Positions 1 through 8,617 of a stretch of DNA of 64,000 nt are shown here, in pieces. The stretch is from Nocardia anaemiae NBRC 100462 (GTDB lineage Bacteria; Actinomycetota; Actinomycetes; Mycobacteriales; Mycobacteriaceae). The position numbers and the translations under genes are program-made. Where the stretch lies: NCBI RefSeq assembly GCF_001612725.1, contig NZ_BDAZ01000020.1:21481-85480 (forward strand), given 5' to 3'. How positions within the stretch are numbered: position 1 is the first letter of the stretch; the number at the start of each line of letters is the position of its first letter. The notes under the pieces were generated by a model. The model was given only the letters and a program-made list of their open reading frames with translations. It was not told where the DNA came from and made no database searches.

Positions 1-133
1 GCCCGGCCGTCGCGTCCAGATACCTGGTACCCGCCCGGTCGTAGATATAAGCACCCTCGCCACGCGCGACGACGAACGCGCCGTCGCGTTCCACGGCACC
101 CATATCGGCGAACCCATGCCATAGCGCGCCCAT
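1..133 (-). CDS. class III (PLP) aminotransferase, N-terminal fragment
   Basis: The gene runs off the left edge; only the first 44 residues are visible. They begin MGALWHGFADMGAVERDGAF and continue with a G-x-Y-I-Y-D-R-x-G-x-R-Y-L-D-A pattern. That is the usual N-terminus of fold-type I, class III pyridoxal-phosphate aminotransferases (aspartate aminotransferase family). The start ATG has a good ribosome binding site (AGAGGTGG) 7 bases upstream. Active-site lysine and substrate-specific residues lie outside the window, so the substrate cannot be given. Three tiny overlapping hydrophobic reading frames lie immediately upstream on the same strand. Confidence 0.75.
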   Translation of the reverse strand, partial: MGALWHGFADMGAVERDGAFVVARGEGAYIYDRAGTRYLDATAG

Positions 134-144
134 CTCAACCACCT

Positions 145-444
145 CTACTCGACAACCACGTCACTTCGTCGCTCCACTGGTTCGTCCGCACCGCGCCGAC
201 GGCCGCCCAGCGCGAATCCGATCACCCGGACCACGAGGCCCATCATGGCCAGCCCGCGATCAGCCGCCGGAAATACACCAGCACGACCGGCGCCAGCACC
301 CGGTCCACGATCATCACGATAGGCATGACGCACTGCAGCACGTCATCCACCCACCCTGCTCACTCGCACGGAGATGGGCGCCAGTAGTACCGCGTAGACG
401 ACGCCGGTGATCAGCAGGTAGAGGGTGTCGGCGGCGCGGATCAC
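145..444 (-). other. three overlapping short reading frames (33, 35, 33 aa), possibly one broken membrane-protein gene
   Basis: On the minus strand, GTG at 444 opens a 33-residue frame ending at 343 (V-I-R-A-A-D-T-L-Y-L-L-I-T-G-V-V then hydrophobic). A GTG at 350 overlaps its stop and opens a 35-residue frame ending at 243 (MPIVMIVDRVLAPVVLVYF is its hydrophobic core). An ATG at 246 overlaps that stop as ATGA and opens a 33-residue Arg-rich frame ending at 145. Each is either a translationally coupled mini-protein or the remains of one roughly 100-residue membrane protein split by two frameshifts. I do not recognise a family. The last frame ends 11 bases before the aminotransferase start, so they could form its operon leader. 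Confidence 0.3.
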
Positions 445-506
445 CGGCCAGCGCCGGTCGCGAGAGTCGCCCGACTCGGATTCGACGCGCTGGTTTCGCT
501 ACCCTG

Positions 507-3500
507 GTGAACACAATGACCAGGACAGCCGACGCGAATCTCCGCGAGCTTCGGACCCGCCTGGCCGCCGTAACCCTCCGCGATGAACACCGGTTGCGCC
601 GCAACCTGGACCGGTCGCGCGGCGGCGATCTCACCGGCATCACGGCCGAGATCGCGGCGGCCGAGCGGCGCGTCGAGGCCCGCCGCGCCGCGGTACCCGA
701 AATCCGCTATCCGGAGCAGCTACCGGTCTCCGCGCGCCGCGAGGATATCGCCAAGGCGATCATGGAAAACCAGGTCGTCATCGTCGCCGGTGAGACCGGT
801 TCGGGTAAAACCACCCAGATTCCGAAGATCTGCCTGGAACTCGGCCGTGGCATCCGCGGCACCATCGGGCACACCCAGCCGCGTCGGCTGGCCGCGCGCA
901 CCGTCGCCGAGCGCATCGCCGAGGAGTTGGGCACCGAACTGGGCGATGTCGTCGGCTACACCGTGCGTTTCACCGATCAGGCCTCCGATCGCACCCTCGT
1001 CAAGCTGATGACCGACGGCATCCTGCTCGCCGAAATCCAGCGCGACCGGCTGCTGCGCCGCTACGACACGATCATCATCGACGAGGCACACGAACGCAGC
1101 CTCAATATCGACTTCCTGCTCGGCTACCTGAAGCAATTGCTGCCGCGCCGACCGGATCTCAAGGTCGTCATCACCTCCGCGACAATCGACCCCGAATTGT
1201 TCGCCGAACACTTCGCCGACGAAACAGGCACTCCCGCACCCATTGTCGAGGTATCCGGCCGTTCCTATCCGGTCGAAATCCGGTACCGGCCGCTATCGCT
1301 GGAGCTACCCGTCGCCACCGATGACGACGACGAGGACACCAGGATCGTGGACCGCGACCCGGTGGACGCCATCGGCGAGGCGGTGCGCGAACTCTTCGCC
1401 GAGGGCGACGGTGACGTGCTGGTCTTCCTATCCGGTGAACGCGAGATCCGCGATGCCGCGGATGCGTTGCGCGACTTGCAGATTCCGCGCACCGAGATCC
1501 TGCCGCTCTACGCCCGCCTGTCGACGGCCGAACAGCATCGTGTCTTCGCTCCGCATCCGGGGCGACGAGTCGTGCTGGCCACCAATGTCGCCGAGACCTC
1601 GCTGACCGTCCCCGGCATCCGCTACGTCATCGATCCCGGCACCGCCCGCATCTCGCGCTATTCGATGCGCACCAAGGTGCAGCGCCTGCCCATCGAAGAG
1701 GTCTCGCAGGCCTCGGCACGCCAGCGCGCGGGACGCTGCGGCCGCGTCGCCGACGGCATCTGCATCCGCCTGTATTCCGAACAGGACTTCGAATCCCGGC
1801 CCGCCTTCACCGAACCGGAGATCCTGCGGACCAATCTGGCCGCCGTCATCCTGCAGATGACGGCGCTCGGACTCGGCGATATCGAGAATTTCCCCTTCGT
1901 GGAGGCGCCCGATCGCAGGGCCATTCGCGACGGTATCGCGCTGCTGGAGGAATTGGGCGCGCTCGCTCCACGCGCCACCGCGAAACCCGCTCGGCGGCAA
2001 GCTGATTCGCAAGAGGTCCAGGACCGAACGAGCAGCACTTCGGCCGAAAGGATCCCAGCGGAACAGACATCCGATGCGACGCTGACGCTGACCCCCACCG
2101 GGCGCGAAATGGCACAGATACCGGTGGATCCGCGAATGGCGCGGATGCTGGTCGAAGCCCACCGCACCGGCGTGCTGGCGGATGTGCTGATCATCGTCGC
2201 GGCGCTGTCCATCCAGGATGTGCGCGAACGTCCAGCGGACCATCAGCAAGCCGCGGACACCAAACACGCCCGCTTCGTGGTCGAGGGCTCGGATTTCCTG
2301 GCCTACCTGCGGCTGTGGGAGTACCTGACCGAACAGCGGAAGTCACTGTCGTCCAATCAGTTCCGGCGCATGTGCCGTGACGAGTTCCTGCACTATCTGC
2401 GGATCCGGGAGTGGCAGGACCTGCACGGACAGCTGCGGACCATCACGCGGGGGCTCGGATGGTCTACGCACGCCGACGGCCCGGACGGCACCGAAAGCGG
2501 TTCGCGCCGTGGGCGCCCCGCTGCGGACGGCCGTGATTCGAACGGTGGGCAGCGCAAGAGGCGTGAGGCCGATTCACCGCGCGCCAACTCGGACCGCGCG
2601 GACTCGTCTCACCCGAAGGCGAACCGCCGTGGCCGTGCGCGCGACAACACCGCCGCTTCGCGACAACAGGCCGCCGAGGCACTCGAAAACGATGGCACCC
2701 CGTGGGATTCGACCGCCATCCACCAGGCACTGCTGGCGGGCATGCTCTCCCACATCGGCGTCCGCGAGGCCGAGACCCGCGAATTCCTCGGTGCCCGCAA
2801 TGCCAAATTCATGATCTTCCCCGGATCCTCGCTGGCGAAGAAGCCGCCCCGCTGGGTGATGGCGGCCGAACTGGTCGAGACCTCCCGGCTCTGGGGCCGG
2901 ATGGCGGCCCGGGTGGAGCCGGAGTGGGCCGAGCGGCTGGCCGGTGATCTGGTGAAGCGCACCTACTCCGAACCGCATTGGTCCTCCAAGCGTGGTTCCG
3001 CGCGCGCGTACGAGCGGGTCACGCTGTACGGCGTACCGCTGGTGGTCAGCCGCGCCGTCGATTACGGCCGAATCGATCCGGAACTGTCGCGAGAGCTGTT
3101 CATCCGGCATGCCCTCGTACAGGGCGAGTGGCAGACCCGCCACGAGTTCTTCCACCGCAATCGTGAACTGATCGACGATGTCGCCGATCTGGAGCACCGC
3201 GCCCGCCGCCGCGACATTCTCGTCGACGACGAGGTGCTGTTCGAGTTCTACGACAAGCGCATCCCGGCCGATATCGTTTCGGTGCGCCATTTCGACAGCT
3301 GGTGGCGCGGCGCGAAGCGCAAAGACCCTGCGCTGCTGGACTTCTCGACCGATACCGTGGTCAACGCGGCTGCGGCGACCCTCGACCCGACCGACTTCCC
3401 GGATGCCTGGCGGCAAGGCGAGTTGAGCTTTCCGCTCACCTACCAATTCGAGCCCGGCAATGACGACGACGGTGTCACCGTGCGGATCCCGGTCGAGCAA

Positions 3501-4754
3501 CTGGCGCATGTTCGTGCCGTCGGCTTCGACTGGCTGGTGCCCGGTATGCGCGAAGAGTTGGCCACCGCGCTGATCAAGACGCTGCCGAAGGCGCTGCGCC
3601 GCACTGTCGTTCCCGCACCGGACTTCGCCGCGGCCGCACTCGCCGCGCTCACACCGCGCGCCGAACCTCTGCGCATCGGGCTGGCCAGGGAGCTGTCACG
3701 GCTCGGTTCGGTCAGCATCGCACCGAGCGATCTCGATCCCGCCGCGCTGCCGGACCATCTGCGCATGACCTTCGCCGCGATCGACGCCAGCGGCCGGGTA
3801 CTGGCGCGTGGGAAGAGTCTGGCCAAGTTGAAAACCGATCTGTCCGAGCAGGTTTCGGCCTCCGTCGCGCGCGCCACCGCGGGTGCGGAACGTGCGCCCG
3901 CCACCGTGTGGACCTCGGAATCGCTGGGGACGGTCCAGCCGACCGTGCGCAGCGAGGTGGCCGGACAGACCGTCACCGGTTATCCGGCGCTGGTCCCCGA
4001 GGGCGACGGTGTCGCGGTGCGTGTGCTGAGCTCCCCCGCCGAACAGGCCGCCGCCATGCGGGCGGGCACGCGCACACTGGTTCTGTGCGCCATTCCCACC
4101 TCGGTCCGCACCGCCACCGCGAGTCTGCCACCGCGAGATCGGCTCGCGCTGAGCCAGAATCCGTACGGTTCGCTCGACGCGCTCATCGACGACTGCCGTG
4201 CCGCCGCCGCGGATGAACTGATCGCCGCCGCCGGTGGACCGGTGCGCAGCCCGAGCCAGTTCGACGCTGTGGTCGCGAGGATCCGCCCCGACTTCGTCTC
4301 CGCCGTGGCCCGCATCGTGCGCCTGGTAGTGCCGGTTTTGGCTAAGGCGCACCAGGTTTCGTCCGCGCTCGCCGATACCGCCGAACGCGATATCGCCGAC
4401 GATGTCCGCCACCAGCTCGACGACCTGATCTTCCCCGGTTTCATTTCGGAGTGGGGCGGCGCTCGCCTGCGCGAACTCCCCCGCTATCTGGAGGCCGCCC
4501 GCATCCGCCTGGAGTCGCTACCCGGCTCCGCGGTCCGCGACCGACAGGGCATGGTCGAAATCGACCGCGTCCTCGCCGCCTACGACCGCCTCGTCAACGC
4601 GCTGCCCGAAACCCGCAAGCACGCCACCGAGGTCACCGAAATCTGGTGGATGATCGAGGAATTCCGCGTCAGCCTCTTTGCCCAGAAACTGGGCACCCCC
4701 TATCCGGTCTCGCTCAAACGCATCGAAAGGGCCATCGCCGCCATGCGCCGCTGA
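507..4754 (+). CDS. hrpA: ATP-dependent RNA helicase HrpA (DEAH box)
   Basis: A cytoplasmic superfamily 2 RNA helicase of 1415 residues, close to the usual 1300 of HrpA. Visible motifs in order: Walker A GETGSGKTT near residue 95, DEAH near 191 (IIIDEAHERS), SAT near 223 (TSATID), motif VI QRAGRCGR near 405, then the HA2/OB region and the long C-terminal DUF3418 domain typical of HrpA rather than HrpB. Two low-complexity, polar, Arg/Ser-rich insertions stand out, at about residues 488-526 and 650-724; they look like disordered linkers and are probably lineage specific. The start is either GTG 507 or ATG 516, three codons later; neither has a clear ribosome binding site, so the transcript may be leaderless. 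Family function: unwinding structured RNA and rescuing stalled or collided ribosomes (known in E. coli). Confidence 0.95.
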   Translation: MNTMTRTADANLRELRTRLAAVTLRDEHRLRRNLDRSRGGDLTGITAEIAAAERRVEARRAAVPEIRYPEQLPVSARREDIAKAIMENQVVIVAGETGSGKTTQIPKICLELGRGIRGTIGHTQPRRLAARTVAERIAEELGTELGDVVGYTVRFTDQASDRTLVKLMTDGILLAEIQRDRLLRRYDTIIIDEAHERSLNIDFLLGYLKQLLPRRPDLKVVITSATIDPELFAEHFADETGTPAPIVEVSGRSYPVEIRYRPLSLELPVATDDDDEDTRIVDRDPVDAIGEAVRELFAEGDGDVLVFLSGEREIRDAADALRDLQIPRTEILPLYARLSTAEQHRVFAPHPGRRVVLATNVAETSLTVPGIRYVIDPGTARISRYSMRTKVQRLPIEEVSQASARQRAGRCGRVADGICIRLYSEQDFESRPAFTEPEILRTNLAAVILQMTALGLGDIENFPFVEAPDRRAIRDGIALLEELGALAPRATAKPARRQADSQEVQDRTSSTSAERIPAEQTSDATLTLTPTGREMAQIPVDPRMARMLVEAHRTGVLADVLIIVAALSIQDVRERPADHQQAADTKHARFVVEGSDFLAYLRLWEYLTEQRKSLSSNQFRRMCRDEFLHYLRIREWQDLHGQLRTITRGLGWSTHADGPDGTESGSRRGRPAADGRDSNGGQRKRREADSPRANSDRADSSHPKANRRGRARDNTAASRQQAAEALENDGTPWDSTAIHQALLAGMLSHIGVREAETREFLGARNAKFMIFPGSSLAKKPPRWVMAAELVETSRLWGRMAARVEPEWAERLAGDLVKRTYSEPHWSSKRGSARAYERVTLYGVPLVVSRAVDYGRIDPELSRELFIRHALVQGEWQTRHEFFHRNRELIDDVADLEHRARRRDILVDDEVLFEFYDKRIPADIVSVRHFDSWWRGAKRKDPALLDFSTDTVVNAAAATLDPTDFPDAWRQGELSFPLTYQFEPGNDDDGVTVRIPVEQLAHVRAVGFDWLVPGMREELATALIKTLPKALRRTVVPAPDFAAAALAALTPRAEPLRIGLARELSRLGSVSIAPSDLDPAALPDHLRMTFAAIDASGRVLARGKSLAKLKTDLSEQVSASVARATAGAERAPATVWTSESLGTVQPTVRSEVAGQTVTGYPALVPEGDGVAVRVLSSPAEQAAAMRAGTRTLVLCAIPTSVRTATASLPPRDRLALSQNPYGSLDALIDDCRAAAADELIAAAGGPVRSPSQFDAVVARIRPDFVSAVARIVRLVVPVLAKAHQVSSALADTAERDIADDVRHQLDDLIFPGFISEWGGARLRELPRYLEAARIRLESLPGSAVRDRQGMVEIDRVLAAYDRLVNALPETRKHATEVTEIWWMIEEFRVSLFAQKLGTPYPVSLKRIERAIAAMRR

Positions 4755-4765
4755 GGCGGACAGCG

Positions 4766-4780
4766 TGCCCGATCGGGCGC
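4766..4780 (+). terminator. weak stem-loop after hrpA
   Basis: The 12-base palindrome GCCCGATCGGGC lies 12 bases after the hrpA stop, with one extra G-C and one G-U pair possible outside it. There is no U tract, so it is at best a weak terminator. Confidence 0.3.
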
Positions 4781-4939
4781 TGGCTGAACTCGCAACGATA
4801 GTTCTGGGGGCGCGACCGAGGCGAGATCTGGCGATACAGTCGCCGGACATGATGGCGCGCAAGAACATTGTGGCCGCTGACAGTACGGAACCGCGTCGGT
4901 TCGGCAGTCCGACGTGACTATCGAAAGAGGTGTTCGCCC

Positions 4940-5159
4940 ATGCGGAAATTCCTCGCGCCGATCCTCGCCGGCCGGTGCCGTCGTGCTCGCCCCAACGGCT
5001 TGGGCGGATGCGCAGGCGCCTCAGCCCGCGCCGGTACGTGCCGACAGCGATGTGCTGCGGCAGTTGGTTCGGCTGCTCGATACCGGTTCGGTCAGCATCT
5101 GTCCCGGGCAGGCGATGGGCAGCTTCGGCTGCTCGTGCCCGCCAGGGATTTGTCTCTGA
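4940..5159 (+). pseudogene. small secreted Cys-containing protein, disrupted by a 4-bp duplication
   Basis: ATG at 4940 has a ribosome binding site (GAAAGAGG, 4922-4929) and starts MRKFLAPILA, a typical signal-peptide n/h region, but the frame then runs into Arg-rich nonsense. The continuation AVVLAPTAWADAQA, which completes the signal peptide with an A-x-A cleavage site, sits in another frame. At 4967-4974 the tetramer GCCG is repeated in tandem; removing one copy joins the two halves into a 71-residue protein with a mature part ending C-P-G-Q-A-M-G-S-F-G-C-S-C-P-P-G-I-C-L (four Cys). As written the gene is frameshifted: a real mutation or a sequencing error. A GTG at 4914 in the downstream frame would avoid the shift but gives no credible signal peptide. 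No family recognised. Confidence 0.6.
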
Positions 5160-5167
5160 CCGCTGGA

Positions 5168-5644
5168 TCAGTCGGCGGCGGCGGTGACCGTCGCTTCCTC
5201 GCGGTGCTTGCGCAGGTCGGCGATTTCGCGTTCGAAGTCGTCGGCGGAGGTGAAGGAGCGGTAGACCGAGGCGAAACGCAGGTAGGCCACCTCGTCCAGA
5301 TCGCGCAGCGGACCGAGGATGGCCAGGCCGACCTCGTGGCTGGGCACCTCGGGGGACCCCTTGGCGCGCACCGCGTCCTCTACCTGCTGGGCCAGCAGGT
5401 TCAGTGCGTCTTCGGCGACCTCGCGGCCCTGGCAGGCGCGGCGCACACCGCGGATGACCTTCTCCCGGGAGAACGGTTCGGTGACGCCGCTGCGCTTGAC
5501 CACCGATAGGATCGCGGTCTCCACGGTGGTGAATCGTCTCCCACACTGCGGGCAGGAACGCCGACGGCGGATGGCCGCGCCTTCCTCGGCCTCACGCGAG
5601 TCGACGACCCGCGAGTCGGGGTGTCGGCAGTAGGGGCAATGCAT
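5168..5644 (-). CDS. nrdR: transcriptional repressor NrdR
   Basis: A 158-residue regulator of ribonucleotide reductase genes. The N-terminus is a zinc ribbon (MHCPYC, then CPQC near residues 31-34 with the [15 protein letters not shown] signature), followed by an ATP-cone domain (about residues 49-139) that senses ATP/dATP. The length matches the family. The C-terminal tail is Glu/Ala-rich. Location beside the chiZ-like/lexA pair matches M. tuberculosis Rv2718c-Rv2720, although an unknown exported protein gene separates them here. No nrd operon is in the window, so its targets are elsewhere. Confidence 0.97.
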   Translation of the reverse strand: MHCPYCRHPDSRVVDSREAEEGAAIRRRRSCPQCGRRFTTVETAILSVVKRSGVTEPFSREKVIRGVRRACQGREVAEDALNLLAQQVEDAVRAKGSPEVPSHEVGLAILGPLRDLDEVAYLRFASVYRSFTSADDFEREIADLRKHREEATVTAAAD

Positions 5645-5816
5645 CCGAGAGATCCTTCGTCGATGCGCGCGCCCGCGTCCGAATCGGCTCGGTTCGCCAG
5701 TCCCGATCCGGCGAGCACGTGTACAGGGGTCTAGACCGATACGTCCATATCAGGTCCAGGATACCCGGGAGGGGGCATCAACTGTCTCACACGTCCCAAC
5801 TACCCCGTCGAAACGC

Positions 5817-7070
5817 TCAGCCGAGTTGCCACTGCGTCGTCAGATCGGCGATCAGATCCGGGATGCGCGCGATCATCCGGCCGTGCGCGAGCTTGCTCCA
5901 GAACGATTCACCGAGCACCGCCTCGGCGAACGGTCGATTGCTTTCCATATCGATGTGTCGCAGCACCAGATCGCCTGTGATATAGGTCCAGCGGGTATCG
6001 CGGTCGGCCCAGTTGAAGTCCGGCAACGGGGTCCGTAGCGAAATGGTGCGTCCCGCGATATCCGCGCTCACGGTGGCAGGTGCGAAGACACCTGGTGCGC
6101 GGACGCCAGGGACCGCGGGCTTACCGGCCACCGTGCTGACATAGGTCATGACCCGGCCCATCGAGCCGCGGCCCGCCGAGGTGACATCCCACTGGTCGGC
6201 GATGACGCGATTCTGCTCACGATCGGTCATGCGGATGAGCGCGTCCACATATCCGTCGCGGGTATGGGAATCGATCGACTGCCAGGCGGTGCGGATATCG
6301 GCATCGATCACCCCGGCCGCATACATTTCGTCGATTCCGGCCATCCCCAGTGCGGCATAGGCCTCGTGCATCGGGACCAGATCGGTGAAGATGTGCTTCT
6401 GCATGATCATCAGCCGGGTCTGGTACCAGACAACATCCTCGGCGCTCAGGCGCGAACCCTCGGTGGCGAGCAGCCGGATGTCGGCGGGCACCTCGGCCAC
6501 CAATTCCGGTGGGGTGCCGCGCAACAGGTCGGCGACCGCATCGCCGAGCTGATGGATGCCCGGCACATCGAGCACCAGCCCGACATCGCCGAGATCGAAG
6601 AAGCCGGAGGCGAAGGAGCCGCCCGCGATTCCGGCCAGGCCCGCCCACCAGTACTCCTGATGTTGATTGGCCAGCCGGAAGTAGTTGACGTACACCTGAC
6701 TGAAGGTGCGCTGGTTGGCACGCACACCGAGCGCAGGAACCCAGGCCGCGAGGTCGATATCCGCATTGCGGGTCGAGACCACCAGCCAATACTGGTGCAG
6801 CAGTGTGGCATAGCGGCTCGGTGCCACCCCGTCGGCCCTGGCCTGGTCGAGCGCCGCACGCAAGGTCGATTCATCCAGGGGCAGTGCGGGATTCAGTCCA
6901 CCGCCACCGGCACCGTCCCCGTTGAGCGCGGGCAGATCCAGGTACGGCTGGTATGCGGGTGCCGCCTGTGCGGCCGGAATCATGGTGAGCCCGAAGATAA
7001 GACAGGCCAGCAGCCCGGCGATCCGGGCAAGCAGACGGACGGCGTGTGCAGCGGTGGAGCGATGCGTCAT
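5817..7070 (-). CDS. exported protein of unknown function
   Basis: A 417-residue protein with a clear Sec signal peptide: positively charged start (MTHRSTAAHAVRLLARIAG), hydrophobic core LLACLIFGLTMI, and cleavage after A-Q-A near residue 37. The mature part is alpha-helical in appearance, with aromatic-rich stretches (for example QEYWWAGLAGIAGGSFASGFF at about residues 137-157) and no cysteine pattern, transmembrane segment or catalytic motif that I recognise. It sits between nrdR and the chiZ-like gene, transcribed with both, and interrupts the order found in mycobacteria. Secreted or periplasmic function unknown. Confidence 0.7.
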   Translation of the reverse strand: MTHRSTAAHAVRLLARIAGLLACLIFGLTMIPAAQAAPAYQPYLDLPALNGDGAGGGGLNPALPLDESTLRAALDQARADGVAPSRYATLLHQYWLVVSTRNADIDLAAWVPALGVRANQRTFSQVYVNYFRLANQHQEYWWAGLAGIAGGSFASGFFDLGDVGLVLDVPGIHQLGDAVADLLRGTPPELVAEVPADIRLLATEGSRLSAEDVVWYQTRLMIMQKHIFTDLVPMHEAYAALGMAGIDEMYAAGVIDADIRTAWQSIDSHTRDGYVDALIRMTDREQNRVIADQWDVTSAGRGSMGRVMTYVSTVAGKPAVPGVRAPGVFAPATVSADIAGRTISLRTPLPDFNWADRDTRWTYITGDLVLRHIDMESNRPFAEAVLGESFWSKLAHGRMIARIPDLIADLTTQWQLG

Positions 7071-7222
7071 TGCGTGGTGTCCCGAAATCGTTCGTCGGCA
7101 AGAGTTGCCTAGGTCACGTTTTCAGGCACAGTAGCAACATGTTCTAGTTTGCAATCGACAATTTCGGCCACGCTTCCTGGCGGATCGGCCGGTCCCCATC
7201 CGCCACAACCGCTTTCGACCAG

Positions 7223-7663
7223 CTACCGCGGCACACCGACTCCCACACCGTCCGGAACCGACTGCCGCTCGACCACGGCGGGCGCCATCGTCGGAGTGTC
7301 GCCGCCGAAAGTTCCGGCGCGCCAATGCGCCAACCCGATCAATGCCGTCACCACCAGCGCGCTCAACAACGCGGCAACGGCGAGCACCGCGTAGCCGACC
7401 TGCGCCTGTTCGACCCGCTCCATCGGATACGGCCCCCGCGCCCGAGGTGATGCGGGCGTTCGAACGGAACCGCGGTCGTACCGCACCACCGCACCACCGG
7501 GCCGACTGTCGCGCGGACGCCGATCCGTCGTGGCGCGCGTGACCTCCAGGGCGCGCACACCACCGCGATGCGGGCGCTGCACGCGCGGAACGGATTCGAA
7601 GCCGAGATCGACGTCGGCCCCGTCCTCGAGGTCGGTGCTCATGGCGCTGATCGCTGTGCTCAT
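7223..7663 (-). CDS. ChiZ/Rv2719c-like SOS-linked membrane protein lacking its LysM domain
   Basis: 146 residues with a good ribosome binding site (GGAGG) and divergent from lexA, the position of M. tuberculosis Rv2719c (ChiZ), a DNA-damage-induced cell-wall hydrolase/division inhibitor. The N-terminal polar part carries the family-like stretch [17 protein letters not shown] near residues 48-64, compared from memory with RRPGRSRPGGAPLRYHR in the mycobacterial protein. A single membrane segment follows (about residues 88-112, [20 protein letters not shown]). Mycobacterial members then have a LysM peptidoglycan-binding domain; here only about 30 residues follow and the frame stops. No LysM-like sequence appears in any frame down to the next gene, so the domain is lost. 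Shares the LexA-box region with lexA. Confidence 0.65.
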   Translation of the reverse strand: MSTAISAMSTDLEDGADVDLGFESVPRVQRPHRGGVRALEVTRATTDRRPRDSRPGGAVVRYDRGSVRTPASPRARGPYPMERVEQAQVGYAVLAVAALLSALVVTALIGLAHWRAGTFGGDTPTMAPAVVERQSVPDGVGVGVPR

Positions 7664-7731
7664 CGGACAAACCTCCGTGAAGGGGTGTATTGGGTGCTCA
7701 GGTATGTCGCGAGACGATGTGGGGTAGCTGT

Positions 7732-7747
7732 TCGATCAAATGTTCGA
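7732..7747. promoter_or_regulatory. LexA box 1 (lexA/chiZ-like intergenic)
   Basis: TCGATC-AAAT-GTTCGA, one mismatch to the actinobacterial SOS box TCGAAC-N4-GTTCGA. It is the closest box to the chiZ-like gene. Confidence 0.75.
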
Positions 7748-7762
7748 AGAACTTGTGTTCGA
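7747..7762. promoter_or_regulatory. degenerate LexA box 2 abutting box 1
   Basis: AAGAAC-TTGT-GTTCGA, two mismatches in the left half and a perfect right half. It shares its first base with box 1, so the two sites are in tandem on one DNA face and a half apart. Confidence 0.45.
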
Positions 7763-7810
7763 TTTCTACCACGCTGCACCGACAAAGTCAGCAGAAAACG
7801 CCGACATGCC

Positions 7811-7826
7811 TCGAACAGATGTTTGA
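7811..7826. promoter_or_regulatory. LexA box 3 (lexA proximal)
   Basis: TCGAAC-AGAT-GTTTGA, one mismatch to the SOS consensus, 66 bases upstream of the lexA GTG. It shares the spacer AGAT with the recA box at 43748. Confidence 0.85.
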
Positions 7827-7891
7827 TACATCGGCGTGACCGGACTAGATTCGTAGAACGAAATCAATGGGGACATAGAAGGGCGGTTGCG

Positions 7892-8602
7892 GTGAGCCAC
7901 ACAGACGACACGGGCGACGAGAGCGGAGTCGGCAACGATCCGTCCGGTACCGGGGCGGATCTCACCGTGCGTCAGCGCAAGGTCCTGGAAGTCATCCGCA
8001 CCTCGGTGAGCGAGCGCGGCTACCCGCCGAGCATCCGCGAGATCGGCGATGCGGTCGGACTCACCTCCACCTCGTCGGTCGCACATCAGCTGCGCACCCT
8101 GGAACGCAAGGGCTATCTGCGCCGCGACCCGAATCGCCCACGCGCCGTAGACGTTCGGGGCCTCGACGAGGCGGTGCGCGCGGTGACCAACCTGCCGACC
8201 ACCGAGGACGCCGAGACCGGACGGCCCGTTCCGACCTTCGTGCCCGTGCTGGGGCGGATCGCCGCCGGTGGTCCGATCCTGGCCGAGCAGGCAGTGGAGG
8301 ATGTCTTCCCGCTGCCGCGCGAACTGGTCGGCGACGGCTCGCTGTTCCTGCTCAAGGTCGTCGGTGAATCAATGGTCGACGCCGCGATCTGCGATGGCGA
8401 CTGGGTGGTCGTGCGCCAGCAGAATGTCGCCGATAACGGCGATATCGTGGCCGCGATGATCGAGGGCGAGGCGACGGTGAAGACGTTCAAGCGCACCGGT
8501 AAGGATGTCTGGCTCATGCCGCACAATCCGCTGTTCGAACCGATTCCCGGTAATGACGCGCGGATCCTCGGCAAGGTCGTCACGGTCATCCGCAAGATCT
8601 GA
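7892..8602 (+). CDS. lexA: LexA repressor
   Basis: SOS regulator, 236 residues. The winged-helix DNA-binding domain follows an acidic N-terminal tail ([16 protein letters not shown], then the [10 protein letters not shown] recognition region). The autoproteolysis site Ala125-Gly126 lies in RIAAGGPI; the catalytic serine is Ser160 (VVGESMVDA) and the lysine Lys197 (ATVKTFKR). All parts needed for RecA-stimulated self-cleavage are present. The start GTG 7892 is chosen because it follows AGAAGGGCGG and gives the usual length; the open frame extends further upstream without a suitable start. The gene is expected to repress itself, the divergent chiZ-like gene and recA through the boxes marked. 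Confidence 0.97.
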   Translation: MSHTDDTGDESGVGNDPSGTGADLTVRQRKVLEVIRTSVSERGYPPSIREIGDAVGLTSTSSVAHQLRTLERKGYLRRDPNRPRAVDVRGLDEAVRAVTNLPTTEDAETGRPVPTFVPVLGRIAAGGPILAEQAVEDVFPLPRELVGDGSLFLLKVVGESMVDAAICDGDWVVVRQQNVADNGDIVAAMIEGEATVKTFKRTGKDVWLMPHNPLFEPIPGNDARILGKVVTVIRKI

Positions 8603-8617
8603 CCCCGGTCGAACGGT

